Positions 40,926 through 49,018 of a stretch of DNA of 64,000 nt are shown one piece after another. The stretch is from Actinomadura sp. K4S16 (GTDB lineage: Bacteria; Actinomycetota; Actinomycetes; Streptosporangiales; Streptosporangiaceae), in assembly GCF_008327685.1 (NCBI RefSeq), contig NZ_BDDE01000022.1, positions 1-64,000 on the forward strand, given 5' to 3'. Below the pieces are notes generated by a model. The model made no database searches. It saw only the letters and a program-made list of their open reading frames with translations, and was not told the DNA's origin. Made by a program: the position numbers and the translations under genes. How positions within the stretch are numbered: position 1 is the stretch's first letter; each line of letters opens with the position of its first letter.

Positions 40926-43229
40926 ATGGTGTCTCGCAGGCCCGCCGACGACCCGGGGGAGATGCGGCGCGAGCTGGCCCAGCAGCTGAACCACCTCCTC
41001 TTCGACCGGGAGCGGCGACAGGGGCGCGGAGTGGACCGCGCGGAGCTGGCCCGGCGGACCAACGTCTCGCGGAGCAGCGTCTACGCCTATCTGAACGGCA
41101 CGACGCTGCCGCCCACCTCCGTCCTCGACCAGCTGCTCACCGCCCTGGACGCGGGCGGCGAGGCGCGCCGCCGGCTGAGCACGCTGCGCGACGAGATCGA
41201 GGTCGCGCAGCAGCGCGGACCGCGCGGCGCCGAGGCGGCGGTGCCGCGCCAGCTGCCGTGCGTGACGGAGCGCTTCACCGGGCGGGACGCCCAGCTCGCC
41301 CGGCTCGCGGCCCTGCTGGAGGACCCGGGCGGCGTCACCACGACGATCGCCGCGATCGACGGCGCGCCCGGGGTCGGCAAGACCACGCTGGCCCTGTGGT
41401 GGGCGCACCGGGTGAAGGAGCGCTACCCGGACGGCCAGCTGCACATCGACCTGCGCGGTTTCGATCCGGAGGGCCCGCTCGACCCGGGTGAGGCGCTGCA
41501 CCGGTTCCTGCACGCGCTGGGCGCCGCGCCGGAGTCGATCCCGGACGGCCTCGACGAGAAGAGCGCGCTCTACCGCACCCTCCTGGCCGGCCGGAGGACG
41601 CTGGTCGTGCTGGACGATGCGAGGTCGTCCGACCAGGTCCGGCCCCTGCTGCCCGGCACCCGCCACAGCCTGGTGATCGTCACCAGCCGGGACCGGCTCG
41701 ACGGCCTGGTGGTGCGGGAGGGCGCGCATCGCGTCACCGTTCCGGTGCTGCCCCGCGCGGAGGCGCGCGAGCTGCTGCGGCGCTGGCTCGGCCCGGCGCG
41801 GGTCGCCGCCGAGACCGGCGCCGCGGACGAGCTGATCGACCTGTGCGCCGGGCTGCCGCTCGCGCTATGCGTGGTCGTGGCCCGCGCCGCCGACCGCCCG
41901 GACTGGCGGCTCGCCGCCCTCGCGTCCCGGTTACGCGAGGCGCCCGACCGGCTCGGCGCGCTGGGGGAGGGCTCCCTCGACCTCGACCCGCGCACGGTGT
42001 TCCGCGCCTCCTACGCGTTGCTCCCCGAGCGGGCGGCCCGGCTCTTCCGGCTGATCGGGCCCTACCCCGACGTCGACGCCCACGCCTGCCGGGCACTGCT
42101 CGGCGCCGGCGGGCCGCCGGCCGCCGAACTCGACGCCCTGACCCGCGCCAACCTCCTCACCGAGGGTGCCCTCGGCCGGTTCTCCGCCCACGACCTGCTG
42201 CGGGAGTTCGCCCGCGAGCTGGCCGGCGGCGACCCCGCGGAAGAACGCGGGAAGGCGACGGAGCGCCTCCTCGACCACTACCTGGGCACCGCGGTCCGGG
42301 CCGCCCGGGCGCTCGAGCCGTGCCGGGAGGCCGACCTCCCGCCCGCCGTCCCGGATCGCCCCGGCCCCCCGCTCCGGGACCGGCCGGAGGCGATGGCGTG
42401 GTTCGCCGCCGAGATGCCCGCGCTCCAGGCCGCGATGAGGCAGGCCGCGGCCGAGGGCTTCGACCGGCACGTCTGGGGGCTCGCCTGGGCCGCGACCGTC
42501 TTCCTGCGCCGCAGCGGGCGGCGCGCCGAGAGGGTGGCGCTGCACCGGATCGGGCTGGAGGCCGCGCTGCGCGCCGGGGACCGCGCCGTCCAGGCCACCT
42601 CGATGCGGCTCCTCGGCGACGGGCTGACCAGGCTGGGCCGGCAGGACGAGGCGCTGCCGCTGCTGCGGACGTCGCTGGCGGAGTGCTCGGCCATCGGCGA
42701 CGCCAGGGGCGTCTTCCAGGCGCACCTGTCGCTCACCCGGCTGCACGACTCCCTGGGCGACCTACCCGAGGCGCTCGGGCAGGCGGAGCGGGCGCTGCGC
42801 GCGTCCACCGCGGTCGGCGACCTGCTGGCCCGCGCCGACGGGCTGACCCACGTGACGAAGCAGCGCGAGCGGCTCGGCCGGCACGAGGAGGCCCTGCCGC
42901 TCGGGCGCAGGGCTCTCGCCCTGTACCGGCGGCTCGGCTACGCGGAGGGCGAGGCCGACGCGCTGCGGTGCCTCGGACGGATCGAGCGGCGGCTGAACCG
43001 GCCGGAACAGGCGATCGCGCTGTTCGAGCGGTCGCTGGAGCTCGACCGCCTGCTCGGCGACCGCTTCTGGACCGCGCACGTCCTGCGGGACCTCGCCGCG
43101 GCCCACGAGGCGGCCGGAAACCCGGCCCTGGGCCGGACGTACCGCGCGGAGGCGGCGGCCATGTTCGAGGCGATGGGGCAACCGCTCGCCGACCCGGCCC
43201 GTGCGGGGGCGGAGGACGAGGCGTCCTAG
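40926..43229 (+). CDS. AfsR-like STAND NTPase with N-terminal HTH and C-terminal TPRs
   Basis: A 767-residue protein. Residues 38-60 form an XRE-like HTH (AELARRTNVSRSSVYAYLNG). The NB-ARC module starts at RFTGRDAQLARL (116-127), with Walker A GAPGVGKTT (146-154), Walker B RTLVVLDDAR (224-233), sensor IVTSRDRLDGL and GLPLAL (309-314). Residues about 540-760 are tetratricopeptide repeats of the 40-residue type seen in AfsR and NB-ARC regulators. It is expected to bind DNA and ATP and respond to a ligand through the TPRs. In-frame ATG 40926 has GGAGGG upstream. Its target genes are unknown. Confidence 0.9.
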   Translation: MVSRRPADDPGEMRRELAQQLNHLLFDRERRQGRGVDRAELARRTNVSRSSVYAYLNGTTLPPTSVLDQLLTALDAGGEARRRLSTLRDEIEVAQQRGPRGAEAAVPRQLPCVTERFTGRDAQLARLAALLEDPGGVTTTIAAIDGAPGVGKTTLALWWAHRVKERYPDGQLHIDLRGFDPEGPLDPGEALHRFLHALGAAPESIPDGLDEKSALYRTLLAGRRTLVVLDDARSSDQVRPLLPGTRHSLVIVTSRDRLDGLVVREGAHRVTVPVLPRAEARELLRRWLGPARVAAETGAADELIDLCAGLPLALCVVVARAADRPDWRLAALASRLREAPDRLGALGEGSLDLDPRTVFRASYALLPERAARLFRLIGPYPDVDAHACRALLGAGGPPAAELDALTRANLLTEGALGRFSAHDLLREFARELAGGDPAEERGKATERLLDHYLGTAVRAARALEPCREADLPPAVPDRPGPPLRDRPEAMAWFAAEMPALQAAMRQAAAEGFDRHVWGLAWAATVFLRRSGRRAERVALHRIGLEAALRAGDRAVQATSMRLLGDGLTRLGRQDEALPLLRTSLAECSAIGDARGVFQAHLSLTRLHDSLGDLPEALGQAERALRASTAVGDLLARADGLTHVTKQRERLGRHEEALPLGRRALALYRRLGYAEGEADALRCLGRIERRLNRPEQAIALFERSLELDRLLGDRFWTAHVLRDLAAAHEAAGNPALGRTYRAEAAAMFEAMGQPLADPARAGAEDEAS

Positions 43230-43270
43230 CGGCGCCGCCGTCCAGAGCCGTCCAGCGGCTTCCAGCCTCG

Positions 43271-43285
43271 GCCCGGACCGGGCCC
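43271..43285. terminator. Candidate bidirectional terminator
   Basis: GGCCCGG-A-CCGGGCC palindrome in the 109-bp gap between the convergent STAND and glycosyltransferase genes; no U tract. Confidence 0.3.
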
Positions 43286-43338
43286 GCCTTCTGCTCTCCT
43301 GGAGGCCGGTTGGGCGAAGGCGGGCCATGGCGGATCGG

Positions 43339-44718
43339 TCACAGGACGGTGAGCAGGCGGTCGACCGCCATGGCCCAGCTCGCCTTCTCGGCGAGGGCCC
43401 GGCGGGCGCGGGCCGCCCGGGCGAAGGCGGCCTCGCGGTCGCCCATCACCGCGGCGATGCGGTGGCCCCAGGCGGGCACGTCCTCCTCCACCCGGTGCCG
43501 CACCGGCACGACGAGCGCGCCGGCGTGGTCCGGCGCCACCTTCGCCACCTGCTCCGCCAGCCCGCTGTTGGCGCTGATCAGCGCGGGCGTCCCGTTGACG
43601 ATCGCCTCGTGCCCGACCAGCCCGTAGCCCTCCACCAGGGAGGGCATCAGCAGCAGGCTGGCCCGGTCCAGGTCCTCCTGGATCGCGGCGGTCTCGGCGG
43701 AGTACGGGCGCACCGTCACGGAGGCGGAGGGGTCGCCGATCCAGCCGAGCACCTGCGTGCGCAGCGCCTGCTCGGTGCCGGCGGGGGTTCCGCGCACGAG
43801 CAGCTCCCAGTCCGCGGCGCCCGCGTACAGCCCGCGCGCCCGGCCGATCGCCCTGGCGGCCAGATCCACCCCCTTGAGCCGCACGTCGTCCATCCGGCCC
43901 ATGATCATGACCAGCGGGCGACCGGCCCGGATCCCGCGCTCGGGCGGCCCGGCCATGTCGAAGCCCGGATCGAGCTGGATCAGCCTGGCGCGGTGCCCGT
44001 CGCGGCCCGCCGGCAGGTCCCGCGCCAGCCAGCCGTGCAGCCGCGGCCCCACGGGCACGGCGGCGGTGGCGTCGCGGGCGAGGTCCAGTTCGATGCGGCT
44101 GCGCGTGTCCGCCCGCAGGCCGGCGTCGTTCCCGCCGTCGAGCTTGTACCACTCGATCTCGTCGGGGGCCATGTGGACGAGGTGGAACCGGGCGGCGCGG
44201 GGATAGTGGTCCTCGGTGACCGCGTTCGCGATCGGGCCGGTCACCCGGCCGTGCCCGATGACCGCGTCCGGCTCCGTCCCCGGCGGGAGGGGCGGCCTGC
44301 GCATCAGAGCCTCGCGCTCGCTCGTCCCGGGGCTCCGCCGCGCCTCCAGCAGGCGGACGCCGGAAGCCGCCGCGTCGGCCCGCTCCTCGGCGGAGGCGCC
44401 GGGCACCAGGCAGTGCACCTCCGCCCCCGCCGCGGCCAGCGCCGCACACAGGTGGCGGTTGAGCGAGCTCAGGCCGCCGCGCGCGGGGAACCACTCGTCC
44501 GCGATCACGAGAACGCGCTTGGGCGCCGCCGCGCGCCGGGCTCCGTTCCGGAGGGCGGCACGTTCGGCGCCGCCGGAATCCCCGCCGGCGCGGGCGGATT
44601 CCTCGGCGGCCCGGCCGGCGCTCCCGTCGCCGTGGTCGGCGTCCTTGTCGGCGTGGTCGAGGTCCTCAGCGACATGGTCGATGTTCCACCGGCGCTTTCG
44701 CGGGCTGTCATTGCTCAT
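43339..44718 (-). CDS. GT4 family glycosyltransferase with charged N-terminal tail
   Basis: A 459-residue protein. Residues 1-65 are a hydrophilic, Asp/Ala-rich tail not part of the fold. From about 67 it is a GT-B glycosyltransferase: KRVLVIADEWFPARGGLSSL NRHLC is the donor-side glycine loop region, LVMIMGRMDDVRLKGVDLA begins the second Rossmann domain, and LLMPSLVEGYGLVGHEAIVN with GTPALIS carries the EX7E-type motif of GT4. Acceptor and donor are unknown. ATG 44718 is the most upstream start; ATGs inside the tail are possible. It is divergent from a Crp/Fnr regulator gene across 115 bp. Confidence 0.85.
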   Translation of the reverse strand: MSNDSPRKRRWNIDHVAEDLDHADKDADHGDGSAGRAAEESARAGGDSGGAERAALRNGARRAAAPKRVLVIADEWFPARGGLSSLNRHLCAALAAAGAEVHCLVPGASAEERADAAASGVRLLEARRSPGTSEREALMRRPPLPPGTEPDAVIGHGRVTGPIANAVTEDHYPRAARFHLVHMAPDEIEWYKLDGGNDAGLRADTRSRIELDLARDATAAVPVGPRLHGWLARDLPAGRDGHRARLIQLDPGFDMAGPPERGIRAGRPLVMIMGRMDDVRLKGVDLAARAIGRARGLYAGAADWELLVRGTPAGTEQALRTQVLGWIGDPSASVTVRPYSAETAAIQEDLDRASLLLMPSLVEGYGLVGHEAIVNGTPALISANSGLAEQVAKVAPDHAGALVVPVRHRVEEDVPAWGHRIAAVMGDREAAFARAARARRALAEKASWAMAVDRLLTVL

Positions 44719-44833
44719 TCGACGCTCGTCCGATGCTCGTCAACAGGAGAACGGCCCCGGCCCCCGCTGGGCGGGCGCGGTAAAGGGGCGACCACTGCGG
44801 CCGACGGCGGCCGATAAGGAAGGTACCAGGAGA

Positions 44834-45511
44834 ATGACGTCGCTTATGGGCGGGGAGCTGGCGGGGCGTCCTTTCCTTCAGCAGTTGCGCGCCGAGGAAA
44901 AGCGGGAACTGATCTCCGCCGGCGTCGTCCGGCTCGTTCCGGCGGGTGCCGGCATCTACAGTGAGGGACGCCGCTCACCGAGGATCGCGATCCTGTTGAC
45001 CGCGCACGCGGAGGTGGTGACGCGCGCGTGCGAGGGGGAGCGGTGGCTCGCGTCGCGGGTACCGGGCGACATCCTCGGCGAGCTGTCGCTGGTCGACGGC
45101 CGGCCGCACTCCGCCACGGTGCGGATCGTCCGGCCGGGGCAGGTCGTGCAGCTCTCGCACGAGGCGTTCGACCGGGTGATGCGGCGGCACGAGGGCATCA
45201 CCCGCGCGCTGCTGCGGGTGCTGGCCCATCGGCTGCGCAGCGCCGACGCGATCAGGGGGACCGACCGCGGGCCGACGCTGGTCCGGGTGGCGAACCTGCT
45301 GGCCCGCCCGGCCGTCGGCGCGGGCGGGGCGCCGGTCCGGTTCCAGCGGGAGATCGCCGAGGTGCTGGGGGTGTCGCGCAGCTCGGTGGTCCGGGCGCTG
45401 ACCGAGCTCAGGAGGCGCGGCCTCGTCGTCACCGGTCACGGGACCGTCAGCGTGGCCGACCCCGCAGGGCTCGCGCGACTCCTGGAGGAGGCCGGCCAGC
45501 GGAAGTGCTGA
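44834..45511 (+). CDS. Crp/Fnr family transcriptional regulator
   Basis: A 225-residue protein. Residues 15-120 are a cyclic-nucleotide-binding fold with the phosphate-binding cassette GDILGELSLVDGRPHSATV; the arginine usually before the Ser-Ala is His here (PHSAT), so canonical cAMP binding is doubtful. Residues 160-215 are the winged helix REIAEVLGVSRSSVVRALTE. ATG 44834 has AAGGAAGG about nine bases upstream. It precedes the cyclase-like cassette by 290 bp with a hairpin between, and diverges from the glycosyltransferase. A link between this regulator and the cyclase-like protein is attractive but unproven. Confidence 0.88.
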   Translation: MTSLMGGELAGRPFLQQLRAEEKRELISAGVVRLVPAGAGIYSEGRRSPRIAILLTAHAEVVTRACEGERWLASRVPGDILGELSLVDGRPHSATVRIVRPGQVVQLSHEAFDRVMRRHEGITRALLRVLAHRLRSADAIRGTDRGPTLVRVANLLARPAVGAGGAPVRFQREIAEVLGVSRSSVVRALTELRRRGLVVTGHGTVSVADPAGLARLLEEAGQRKC

Positions 45512-45530
45512 ATGGCGCAAGTGCGCCATT
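45511..45530 (+). terminator. Hairpin terminator after the Crp/Fnr gene
   Basis: A perfect 8-bp stem AATGGCGC / GCGCCATT with an AAGT loop begins at the last base of the stop codon. No strong U tract follows. It suggests that the cassette at 45.8 kb is transcribed from its own promoter. Confidence 0.55.
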
Positions 45531-45757
45531 TCCCCGGCCGATCTCCCTGCGTTCCTCCGGCCTCCGGTGCGCGGGGCCGGCCCTTTCAAGATCAGTGATC
45601 AATTATCTGGCCTGCGGTTTCATGGGGAATGGCGGAAATTTTCGCTTCCCTGCCGGAGCGGGGCACAAGCTACCCGGCCCGCACGCCGCCCGCGCCTTGG
45701 GGGGACTGAGCAAGATGAAGGCGAATCGGACGCCTTTCGGTCAGGAGTCCGCGGGGC

Positions 45758-45776
45758 CGAGCCGAAATGCGGCTCG
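45758..45776 (+). promoter_or_regulatory. Stem-loop in the leader of the cyclase-like cassette
   Basis: CGAGCCG / CGGCTCG with a 5-base AAATG loop, 26 bases before the ATG of the cyclase-like gene and just ahead of its AGGAGG (45786-45791). It could be an operator or an mRNA structure affecting translation of the cassette. Confidence 0.4.
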
Positions 45777-45801
45777 CGATACCACAGGAGGTCGCCCGAG
45801 C

Positions 45802-46518
45802 ATGACCGAGTATCCGCAGACCGCGGTGATGGCGGTCGCCGATATGAAGGGCAGCGCGTCCCGCAACGACATGGGGAGGCGCTGGGCGCGGCAGGAGATG
45901 TACGCCTGGCTGGAGCAGGCGCTGGGGTCGGCGTGGACGGCGTGCGTCCACCTCGACCGGGGGGACGGGGTCCTCATGCTGTGGCCGCTTTCGGTGCCGG
46001 ATCCGGTGCCGCCGAAGGTCATCGTCTCCGGGCTGCTGCGGTTGTCGAGCACGGCGCCCACCGGACCCCACCCGCCGCGGCTGCGCGTCGCGGTCAACAT
46101 CGGGCAGGCGTTCCAGGACGAGTACGGGTTCGTCGGTGCCGGCGTCGACGAGACCTTCCGGCTGAACGAGGCCCGCGTCCTGAGGGCGGCCCTCGCGCAG
46201 GCGGACGGCCCGGTCGCCTACCTGCTCTCCGAAACCGTCCACAAGACCGTCGTCGGGTACGGCTACGAGGACCTCGACCCCGCCGCCTTCCACCCCACCG
46301 TGGTGAGGGAGAAGGAGTCGACGCTGCGGGCGTGGCTCCATGTGCCTTGTGAGGACGGGATCGCGGCGAGGCTGGCCGCCGAGGGCGGCGAGCCCGTCGA
46401 ACGTCCGGCCGACCGTGCGGGCGACGCGCCGCGGCCGCCCAGTGGGGTCTACCTGAACATCGGGGGGGACGCGAGGATCTCCGACTCGACGATCGCGGGG
46501 AGGGATCTGTACCTATGA
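45802..46518 (+). CDS. Class III nucleotide cyclase-like protein with C-terminal GRD segment
   Basis: A 238-residue soluble protein. Residues 5-180 have the order of a class III cyclase homology domain. The two metal-binding aspartates appear to be kept (Asp14 in AVADMKGSA, Asp55 in LDRGDGVLMLW), and RVAVNIGQAF and DETFRLNEA correspond to the dimerisation and Asn/Arg region. The asparagine is replaced but Arg120 is present. After a Pro-rich linker the protein ends VYLNIGGDARISDSTIAGRD plus LYL, a segment echoed in the next two proteins. ATG 45802 has AGGAGG 10 bases upstream; ATG 45715 is possible but less likely. Its stop overlaps the next start (ATGA). Activity and nucleotide are unknown. 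Confidence 0.7.
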   Translation: MTEYPQTAVMAVADMKGSASRNDMGRRWARQEMYAWLEQALGSAWTACVHLDRGDGVLMLWPLSVPDPVPPKVIVSGLLRLSSTAPTGPHPPRLRVAVNIGQAFQDEYGFVGAGVDETFRLNEARVLRAALAQADGPVAYLLSETVHKTVVGYGYEDLDPAAFHPTVVREKESTLRAWLHVPCEDGIAARLAAEGGEPVERPADRAGDAPRPPSGVYLNIGGDARISDSTIAGRDLYL

Positions 46519-47447
46519 CGACCAGGGCCCGATCGGGCGACGGCGTGGGAGTGGAGGCGTCCATGGGCGGGCCCCGCCCCCGCCGTGCGCGCCGTGCGCT
46601 GCTGAAGGCGGTGCTGGTGCTGCTGTGCCTGGGCGCCGGAGCGGCGGGCCGGATATTCGGCGGCGACTGGGTGTGGGCCGGGTTCGCCGGTGCGCTGATG
46701 CTGACGGCCGTGATCGTCCTGCGGGGCGCATGGCAGCCGGCGCCGAGCGGTGCCGGGCGCGGGAGCATCAGCGCGCAGGCGGCCGGGCGGGACGCGCACA
46801 TGACCCACAACCGCAGCTTCACGCTGAACGCGGGAGGGTTCAGCGCGGTCGTGGGCGCGGCGTTCATCATCGTGCTCAACGGGGCGCTGGTCGCGCACGT
46901 GTCGACGGAGGTGCCCGGCGGACGCTACTACCGGCCGGAGAACACGGAGACCGTTCAGCGGAAGCCGCCCGCCACCGCCGTCGAACCGGTCTTCCTGCGC
47001 GACCTGCCCGAGGAGCAGATCCGCGTCTCCACCGGCGGTTCGGCGCCCCAAGCCGGGGCGCGCCTCGCCGGGCGGCAGTGCGCCCGCAGCGTCTTCATGC
47101 CGGTGTCCGAGGTCGGCCGCGCCCGCCTCATCGTCCTGACTCCCAGCAAGCGGTACAAGCGCTTCACGGCGCTGGCCGGCATGCCGGACGACGAGGACGT
47201 GAGGGCGAGCACCGAGTTCGCCCTGCTCGGTGACGATCAGAGGGTGATCGACCACAAGACGGTGAGCCCGGGCAAGCCGGCCGAGTTCGACCAGGACGTC
47301 TCGGCCTACGCCACCCTCTACCTGAGAGTCACGCTGATCACCTCCAGGAACGGCAGCGAGTACGGCGGCGACTACAGGGCGGTCTGGGGGGACGCGCAGC
47401 TCCTGGCCCCGAACGGGCAGGCCCGCGTCTGCCCGACGTCCGCATGA
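46515..47447 (+). CDS. Three-TM protein with cytoplasmic GRD segment and NPCBM-like ectodomain
   Basis: A 310-residue protein. An Arg-rich N-terminus is followed by helices at about 29-45 and 52-70, a loop with GSISAQAAGRDAHMTHNRSF (83-102), a third helix at 109-128, and a long outer part. By the positive-inside rule the GRD loop is cytoplasmic. Residues about 160-298 (LRDLPEEQIRVSTGGSAPQ; KRYKRFTALAGMPDDEDV; TEFALLGDDQRVID; LYLRVTLITS; VWGDAQLLAP) follow the pattern of NPCBM/galactose-binding-like beta sandwiches, with Cys189 and Cys306 able to pair. It overlaps the cyclase-like gene by four bases. It could be an envelope sensor; that is inference. Confidence 0.68.
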   Translation: MTTRARSGDGVGVEASMGGPRPRRARRALLKAVLVLLCLGAGAAGRIFGGDWVWAGFAGALMLTAVIVLRGAWQPAPSGAGRGSISAQAAGRDAHMTHNRSFTLNAGGFSAVVGAAFIIVLNGALVAHVSTEVPGGRYYRPENTETVQRKPPATAVEPVFLRDLPEEQIRVSTGGSAPQAGARLAGRQCARSVFMPVSEVGRARLIVLTPSKRYKRFTALAGMPDDEDVRASTEFALLGDDQRVIDHKTVSPGKPAEFDQDVSAYATLYLRVTLITSRNGSEYGGDYRAVWGDAQLLAPNGQARVCPTSA

Positions 47448-47464
47448 ACGGGAGGGAGGCCCCC

Positions 47465-47914
47465 ATGCGGGCGGAGAGACTGGCGTCCGAGGCCGTCGAG
47501 GTGCTCGCCGCGGCCGTCGTGGACCCGGCGGCCGCGGCGGGCGCGGCCGATCTGCACGACCTGGTCAGGCGGTGGTTCCTGCTGCACGACCGGCTGGCGG
47601 CGTTCGAGGTGTTCGCCGCGGACCCGCGGCGCGACGAGGGGGTGCGGGCACTGCTGCGCCAGGGCGCCGAGCGTGACGAGGCCTTCGCCCGATCGCTGGA
47701 CGCCGCGATCGAGCGCGCCCGCCCGCAGCCCCAGAGCAACAGCGTGCGCATGGACGTCCGAGACGTCAGCGGAGGGACGTTCCAGGCGTCGGGGCGCGAC
47801 ACCTATCGGAACAGCAACATCGAGATAGGCGGCGGCATCTCCCTCCTCGCCGTGGCCGTCATCGGGCTCCTCCTGCTGGCGGTCGTCGTGCTCGGCTTCG
47901 CCGCCCAGCACTGA
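47465..47914 (+). CDS. Tail-anchored helical protein with GRD segment
   Basis: A 149-residue protein of unknown family. Residues 1-85 are predicted alpha-helical (AERLASEAVEVLAAAVVDPA; LHDLVRRWFLLHDRLAAFEV; VRALLRQGAERDEAFARSL). Residues 95-122 hold VRMDVRDVSGGTFQASGRDT followed by YRNSNIEIGGG, similar to the C-terminus of the cyclase-like protein and the loop of the NPCBM protein. Residues 124-145 are a C-terminal helix, so it should be anchored with the rest in the cytoplasm. ATG 47465 has GGGAGGGAGG five bases upstream; ATG 47444 (ATGA overlap with the previous stop) is the alternative. It is the third gene of the cassette. Confidence 0.68.
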   Translation: MRAERLASEAVEVLAAAVVDPAAAAGAADLHDLVRRWFLLHDRLAAFEVFAADPRRDEGVRALLRQGAERDEAFARSLDAAIERARPQPQSNSVRMDVRDVSGGTFQASGRDTYRNSNIEIGGGISLLAVAVIGLLLLAVVVLGFAAQH

Positions 47915-47986
47915 CGGCGGCCGGATCACCGTCGATCCGGCCGCCGTCGGGACGCCCCGGCCGCCGTGAGCGGCCGGGTGCGGTGT

Positions 47987-48322
47987 TCAGCCGGTCCTGC
48001 ACTCCGCCCGTATCGGGAGGGCGCGGTACTCGGCCTCCATCGGCCGGTAGGAGTCCGACTCGCCCATCTTCTTGAGCGCCGGCCCCGCCTGCCGCACCGA
48101 GGCGTTCCCCTCGTAGCGCTCGGCGGTGTCGCCGAGGTCCCGCAGCGCGTCGAACACCCCCTTGTTGGAGAGGAAGTGCGGCCGCGAGACCTCTTTCTGG
48201 TACTTGCCGTACGCGTCGCAGAGGTCCTTCCTCGACGCCGGCCCGCCACCGCAGCCGGCGAGGAGCGCCAGCACGACGCCGCCGGCCGTCACACGGCGGA
48301 GAAAACGGTTCGGTACGGCCAT
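47987..48322 (-). CDS. Small putative lipoprotein
   Basis: A 111-residue secreted protein: basic MAVPNRFLRRVTAGG, a hydrophobic stretch, then the lipobox VLALLAGCGGG. The mature part (SRKDLCDAYGKYQKEVSRPH; LRDLGDTAERYEGNASVRQA; ECRTG end) is helical with two cysteines that may pair. This resembles the many small actinomycete lipoproteins of unknown role. ATG 48322 has GGGGGA four bases upstream; ATG 48334 is four codons longer. It faces the three-gene cassette tail-to-tail, 72 bp from it. Confidence 0.75.
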   Translation of the reverse strand: MAVPNRFLRRVTAGGVVLALLAGCGGGPASRKDLCDAYGKYQKEVSRPHFLSNKGVFDALRDLGDTAERYEGNASVRQAGPALKKMGESDSYRPMEAEYRALPIRAECRTG

Positions 48323-48757
48323 GCCGTCCCCCATTCCTGGATCTTCACCGTGCGGTGTTGACCTCTGCGCACGATGGCTCCATAACGGCCCAACTTTCGC
48401 GCTATCGGGATAGGTGGGTCAACGCCGTAAATAACGAACTCTCATCCCGCGCCGAAATCGATCACGGCGATACCGCGACGGCGTCGCCGACGGCCTTTGC
48501 GAAGTGCCAGATGAGGAGGGCGGCGGAGGTGGTGGACGGCATCTGACCGGCGGGGACGCCCGCCGAGGACCGGTCGCCACGACAGCGGAAACTACTCATC
48601 GGTATGGCGCACCTGCATCATTTCCCCTGGACGGTGACACGCCATCCATCGGTGAATGTCAATGCATTCCAGAGTTGTCCAGCATTGCTGCCGATCGAGG
48701 GAGTCATCGGGAAGCCTGGCGTGGATTGCCCCGCACCCATCGAGACACGGAGCGGCC
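48323..48757. other. 435-bp intergenic region of lower GC
   Basis: A divergent spacer between the lipoprotein and a small membrane protein. The section 48380-48480 is distinctly less GC-rich than neighbouring genes. A 63-codon plus-strand frame (48355-48546) has mixed third-position bases and no RBS, so I do not call it. No repeat or RNA gene was recognised. Confidence 0.35.
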
Positions 48758-48988
48758 ATGTCAGACCACAACACTCCCTTGGCGCACCCGAAGACCACGT
48801 ACATGGGGTTCTACTTCTGGTGGTGGCTGGGCGTGACCGCGCTCTGCACGCTGGCGAGCCTCTTCTTCTTCACCCACGCCGCCGTCGGCGCGGGCTTCGT
48901 GGGGCTCGCGATCGCGGGGCTGTCCGCCCTGTACGTCCGCTACCTGTTCCGAGGCGGCCGCTTCCGGGTGATCTTCATCGTCTTCTGA
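48758..48988 (+). CDS. Small two-TM membrane protein
   Basis: A 76-residue protein of no family I recognise. A short polar N-terminus (MSDHNTPLAHPKTTYMGFYF) leads into helix 1 (WWWLGVTALCTLASLFFF), a short outer turn with His, helix 2 (VGAGFVGLAIAGLSALYVRY) and an Arg-rich end, RGGRFRVIFIVF. Both ends are probably cytoplasmic. ATG 48758 has GGAG seven bases upstream and codon usage is typical, so I consider it real. It converges on the lexA-like gene, 30 bp away. Confidence 0.65.
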   Translation: MSDHNTPLAHPKTTYMGFYFWWWLGVTALCTLASLFFFTHAAVGAGFVGLAIAGLSALYVRYLFRGGRFRVIFIVF

Positions 48989-49018
48989 GGGGGCGGGCAG
49001 GCGCCGGCGCCGCGGCGG

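Noticed and set aside
40926..43229. RFTGRDAQL in the STAND protein as a fourth copy of the GRD segment
   Set aside because: FTGRDAxLAxL is the standard entry motif of the NB-ARC ATPase domain and is not equivalent to the segment in the three-gene cassette.
43230..43338. Direct repeats GCCGTCCAG / GCGGCTTCCAG after the STAND gene as an attachment site
   Set aside because: The copies are short and imperfect, there is no integrase or tRNA nearby, and the gap fits a simple convergent terminator region.
48355..48546. 63-codon plus-strand frame in the spacer after the lipoprotein
   Set aside because: Third positions are mixed, unlike all neighbouring genes, and there is no RBS.
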